This document shows positions 61,597 to 64,000 of a stretch of DNA of 64,000 nucleotides, piece by piece (within the stretch, counting starts at the first letter, position 1; each line of letters opens with the position of its first letter). Made by a program: the position numbers and the translations under genes. This DNA comes from Phytopythium helicoides (taxonomy: Eukaryota > Oomycota > Peronosporomycetes > Pythiales > Pythiaceae). The notes under the pieces are model-generated. The model worked only from the letters and a program-made list of their open reading frames with translations. It was not told the DNA's origin and searched no databases. The stretch lies in the NCBI GenBank assembly GCA_024867545.1, contig JANFNE010000043.1, positions 488,956 through 552,955 on the forward strand, in the 5' to 3' direction.

Positions 61597-64000
61597 CTAC
61601 TCGGACGGGCTTTTATTGCTTCCCACCCAGCCGCTAGCTGCTACGACACCACAAAGGCTTTCATCCTGCAAGAATGAGTCGAGTATCGCCGCCGCTTTCG
61701 TCTTCAGATCGCTCGGTGCATCTTCTGTGGTGAGGCTGACAAGGGTTGGAGTCACGCCTTCCCCAATCATCGTGTGTCTGCAATCGACGTCATCTACGAG
61801 AGTCTGAAGTACATCCAATGCTCCCTGACGAGTCGCCTCATCAACGTCAAGCGTACTCATAACCGCCACGAGTGTGCCGATGACACCAGTTGCATTGACG
61901 ACCGTCTTCAGCTCCGAGTCGACCGCCAGCTTTGCCAACAAAGACATGGACTTTCGCCGGCAATCAGCATCTTCTGAAGAGCAGAGAGAAGCCACGGCGC
62001 TAATGCCATCAAGCGACGCGATGAGTTGCCTGTTATCGGAGATGTCTGCGAGGTTAAACAGCGCATCCATGGCATTTTGGCGCTGTGTGTTGTTTCCATT
62101 TTGAACAAGTTGCACGAGTCCATCAACTGCCCCAACAGCAGCAAGCCAGGACTTATGCTCAGGGTTCACCGACAGGCTCGCAAGCAAGCCTGCAGCTGCT
62201 GCTTTTTCGTCGTTGTTGCCATCGAACACGAGTGCGAGTGCAATTTCTAGGCCTCCACTTGATGCGATCGATATCTCGTTGTCGGAATTCAACGCAAGAA
62301 GCTTTAGCGTAATAAGGGCTCGTATGCGATGCTGACCTTCACCATCACGAGCCGTATTGATCAGCAGCGGTACTGCTCCTGCTGCTACTATGAGCACTCT
62401 GTTGTCTTCAAGGTTGGCCAAGCACCGGAGAAGCTTGACAGCACCAATCTGTTGAGACTTCGAGTTGCTACCGAGTATCTCGACGAGAAGTGGGATTATC
62501 CCTGTAGCTGTGATCCGTTTCTTGTTTTCTTCACTTCGGCATGACAGATTGGTCAAAGTGGCAAGTGCATTCTCTTTTTGCTTGGCATCGCCTTCGCGAA
62601 CCAGCTCCACAAGCGCCTCAATTCCTCCTGAAGCCGCAATCAATACCTTGTTCTCTAGTTGAACAGATAAGCTTTGAAGCGTGCTCGCGGCTGCAGCCTT
62701 TTCTTCGGGCGAACCATCACGAAGAACAGCCACCACAGGTGGGATTACTCCCGTGCTCCCCATTACCTTCTCAAGCTCGTTGTCGTGTGCAAGGTACTCG
62801 AGAAGCACAAGTCCTTGTGTTCGTTGAGGGCCAGAATGGTCTCGAATAGTTGTTATCAGCAAAGGAATAATCCCAACTGATACCATCGTGTCCCTGTTCC
62901 CAGTATCCGAAAAGAGTTTGATTAGCACAGACAAGCCATCGGCACTCTTCACTGGATCTTCGTGCTGTACTAGCCGCAAGATCTCGCTCATGTCGTCGGA
63001 TGACAGCACGGTTGCGCTCTTGTCACCGTATGCAACCGAATTGAGCGCAGCCGACGCTGCCGCCGACTCTGCTTGATTCCCATCACAAGCAAGATTTACA
63101 AGAGCTCCAATACCTCCTTCAGCTACAGTCTGAGCTCGGTTGGCCTGGTCAGTGGCGAGAAGCTCAATCAACTTTGTAGCAGCTGAGCGACCATGCTGGT
63201 GGTCACGAATAAAAGAGAGCAACAGTGGAATAGGACGGGCTTCGTTAAAAGCGTTCCAGTTGGAGAGATTGTCCTCGACGAGACCACACAGCACGTCAAG
63301 CGCGTTCGATTTAGATGCGTCTTCGCCAAATCTGAGCAGTTGCACAAGCTTCTGTAGCATAGAAGTCACATCACACAGATCATCGAGCGCTTTGGCTTTT
63401 GCTTGGTCACACAGAATTAGAAGGATGGTTTGGAGCATGCCCGAGCCAATGACACGTGGCTGAAGGTCATCGCTTTCGTACAAATTCCAAAGCGTCACAG
63501 CCGCTGAACACCTTCCGTCATGATCACCTTGCTCAATTAGTGCTGCTAGCCTGGTGATTGTCTCCCCCGCTGCAATACGAGCTCGAGCCGCTTCTGACCT
63601 TGACAGCTTTGCAAGCAACTTGGCCGCGCGACTCTGGCCATCTTGATTGTTCTCGAGGAGCTTGGTGACAGGTCCAAGAGTAACGGAGTTCACCATCAAG
63701 TCCTTGTACTCGCAGTCTTCGACCAGCTCGAGTAGCAGCGACGATGCTATTTCTGAGGATTCAACATCTTCATTTTGAAGGTGGCCAATCAGACTAGGCA
63801 CAGATGTCGCGGCACTAAGGACCACTGCCGCGTGGTCATCTTCGGACAAGCATTGTAGAGCCACCTCTGCGCGAGATTTGTCATTGTCGTCACTTGAGCA
63901 AAATACACCCCACAGTATCGGGGTCACTCCAAAATCGACTAGCGCAGCCCGAAGTATGTGGTCCTGTGCTAGATACTGAATCAATTCGATGACTTCTCCT
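61597..64000 (-). CDS. Armadillo-repeat protein, N-terminus beyond the window
   Basis: The frame is open from the right edge to a TGA or TAA ending at 61597, about 800 residues, with no ATG near the edge, so the start lies outside. ARM repeats fill it (LENKVLIAASGGIEALVELVREG, NKKRITATGIIPLLVEILGS, HKSWLAAVGAVDGLVQLVQNG). It ends GVVAASGWVGSNKSPSE. It is a paralogue of the gene at 59241, with the same repeat style and a matching end (MIGEGVTPTLVSL versus MIVSEGVTPMLISL), so this is an inverted tail-to-tail pair. Confidence 0.87.
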   Translation of the reverse strand, partial: GEVIELIQYLAQDHILRAALVDFGVTPILWGVFCSSDDNDKSRAEVALQCLSEDDHAAVVLSAATSVPSLIGHLQNEDVESSEIASSLLLELVEDCEYKDLMVNSVTLGPVTKLLENNQDGQSRAAKLLAKLSRSEAARARIAAGETITRLAALIEQGDHDGRCSAAVTLWNLYESDDLQPRVIGSGMLQTILLILCDQAKAKALDDLCDVTSMLQKLVQLLRFGEDASKSNALDVLCGLVEDNLSNWNAFNEARPIPLLLSFIRDHQHGRSAATKLIELLATDQANRAQTVAEGGIGALVNLACDGNQAESAAASAALNSVAYGDKSATVLSSDDMSEILRLVQHEDPVKSADGLSVLIKLFSDTGNRDTMVSVGIIPLLITTIRDHSGPQRTQGLVLLEYLAHDNELEKVMGSTGVIPPVVAVLRDGSPEEKAAAASTLQSLSVQLENKVLIAASGGIEALVELVREGDAKQKENALATLTNLSCRSEENKKRITATGIIPLLVEILGSNSKSQQIGAVKLLRCLANLEDNRVLIVAAGAVPLLINTARDGEGQHRIRALITLKLLALNSDNEISIASSGGLEIALALVFDGNNDEKAAAAGLLASLSVNPEHKSWLAAVGAVDGLVQLVQNGNNTQRQNAMDALFNLADISDNRQLIASLDGISAVASLCSSEDADCRRKSMSLLAKLAVDSELKTVVNATGVIGTLVAVMSTLDVDEATRQGALDVLQTLVDDVDCRHTMIGEGVTPTLVSLTTEDAPSDLKTKAAAILDSFLQDESLCGVVAASGWVGSNKSPSE

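Noticed and set aside
1..64000. RXLR or Crinkler effector genes
   Set aside because: Short frames with RxLR-like strings were seen, but none had a signal peptide at a suitable start or an EER-type follow-up.
1..64000. CRISPR arrays, bacterial operons, rRNA genes
   Set aside because: No spaced identical repeats, no Shine-Dalgarno-led gene chains and no rRNA-like sequence were seen; the spliced genes are eukaryotic.

Overview
The window looks like nuclear DNA of an oomycete, most likely Phytophthora or a close relative. The grounds are small GC-rich genes packed on both strands, spliceable introns of about 58-90 bp with GTRNGT-like donors and CTAAC-like branch sites, and family content typical of oomycetes: large ankyrin and armadillo (ARM) families, TKL-like kinases, and bZIP-like proteins with a START-like C-terminal part. 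The species cannot be fixed from the sequence alone. Gene models were spliced by eye from frame continuity, donor and acceptor sites and family motifs.

The left third (1-27800) is mostly housekeeping and signalling. In order it holds: an edge-truncated gene (424-1, minus); a divergent gene with an HN1/Jupiter-SPIRAL1-like motif (539-1474); a small acidic protein; an ankyrin protein with a Glu-His dipeptide tract; an RluA-type pseudouridine synthase with one intron (6709-7861); a 1535-residue protein with ankyrin repeats, a degenerate kinase domain and an intact kinase domain (8128-12735); a long coiled-coil protein; a six-segment voltage-gated K+ channel in four exons (14947-16471); a PH-like protein; a Tousled-like kinase in nine exons (17997-20422); an LRR protein with a likely N-myristoylation site; a VPS23/TSG101 ESCRT-I subunit in six exons (24468-22868); and a 1038-residue coiled-coil protein. 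A CLC chloride channel/transporter (31335-27949) follows.

The middle (33000-49730) is an accessory block built on a large inverted duplication. The left arm (about 33021-36465) and right arm (about 45530-49726) each carry a degraded ankyrin gene, an intact bZIP/START-like gene, an ARM-repeat gene and an ankyrin tail. The ARM gene is broken differently in each arm: about 0.75 kb is deleted on the left, and there is a single in-frame TAG on the right. The spacer of about 9 kb holds an ankyrin gene with a premature stop, a membrane protein, a three-exon gene of unknown function, a protein with a Kre9-like C-terminal domain, and about 3 kb of non-coding DNA.

The right end (49800-64000) has three OafA-type acyltransferase-3 membrane proteins in tandem on the minus strand. 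The last two are nearly identical over 1.4 kb. After them come a third bZIP/START-like paralogue, a small possible membrane protein, and two large ARM-repeat genes facing tail to tail 46 bp apart; the second runs off the window.

No single defence- or effector-like system was found. The most unusual items are the tandem pseudokinase-kinase, the inverted duplication with its differently broken copies, the patchy identity between acyltransferase copies, and a dispersed repeat with a poly(A)-like tail.
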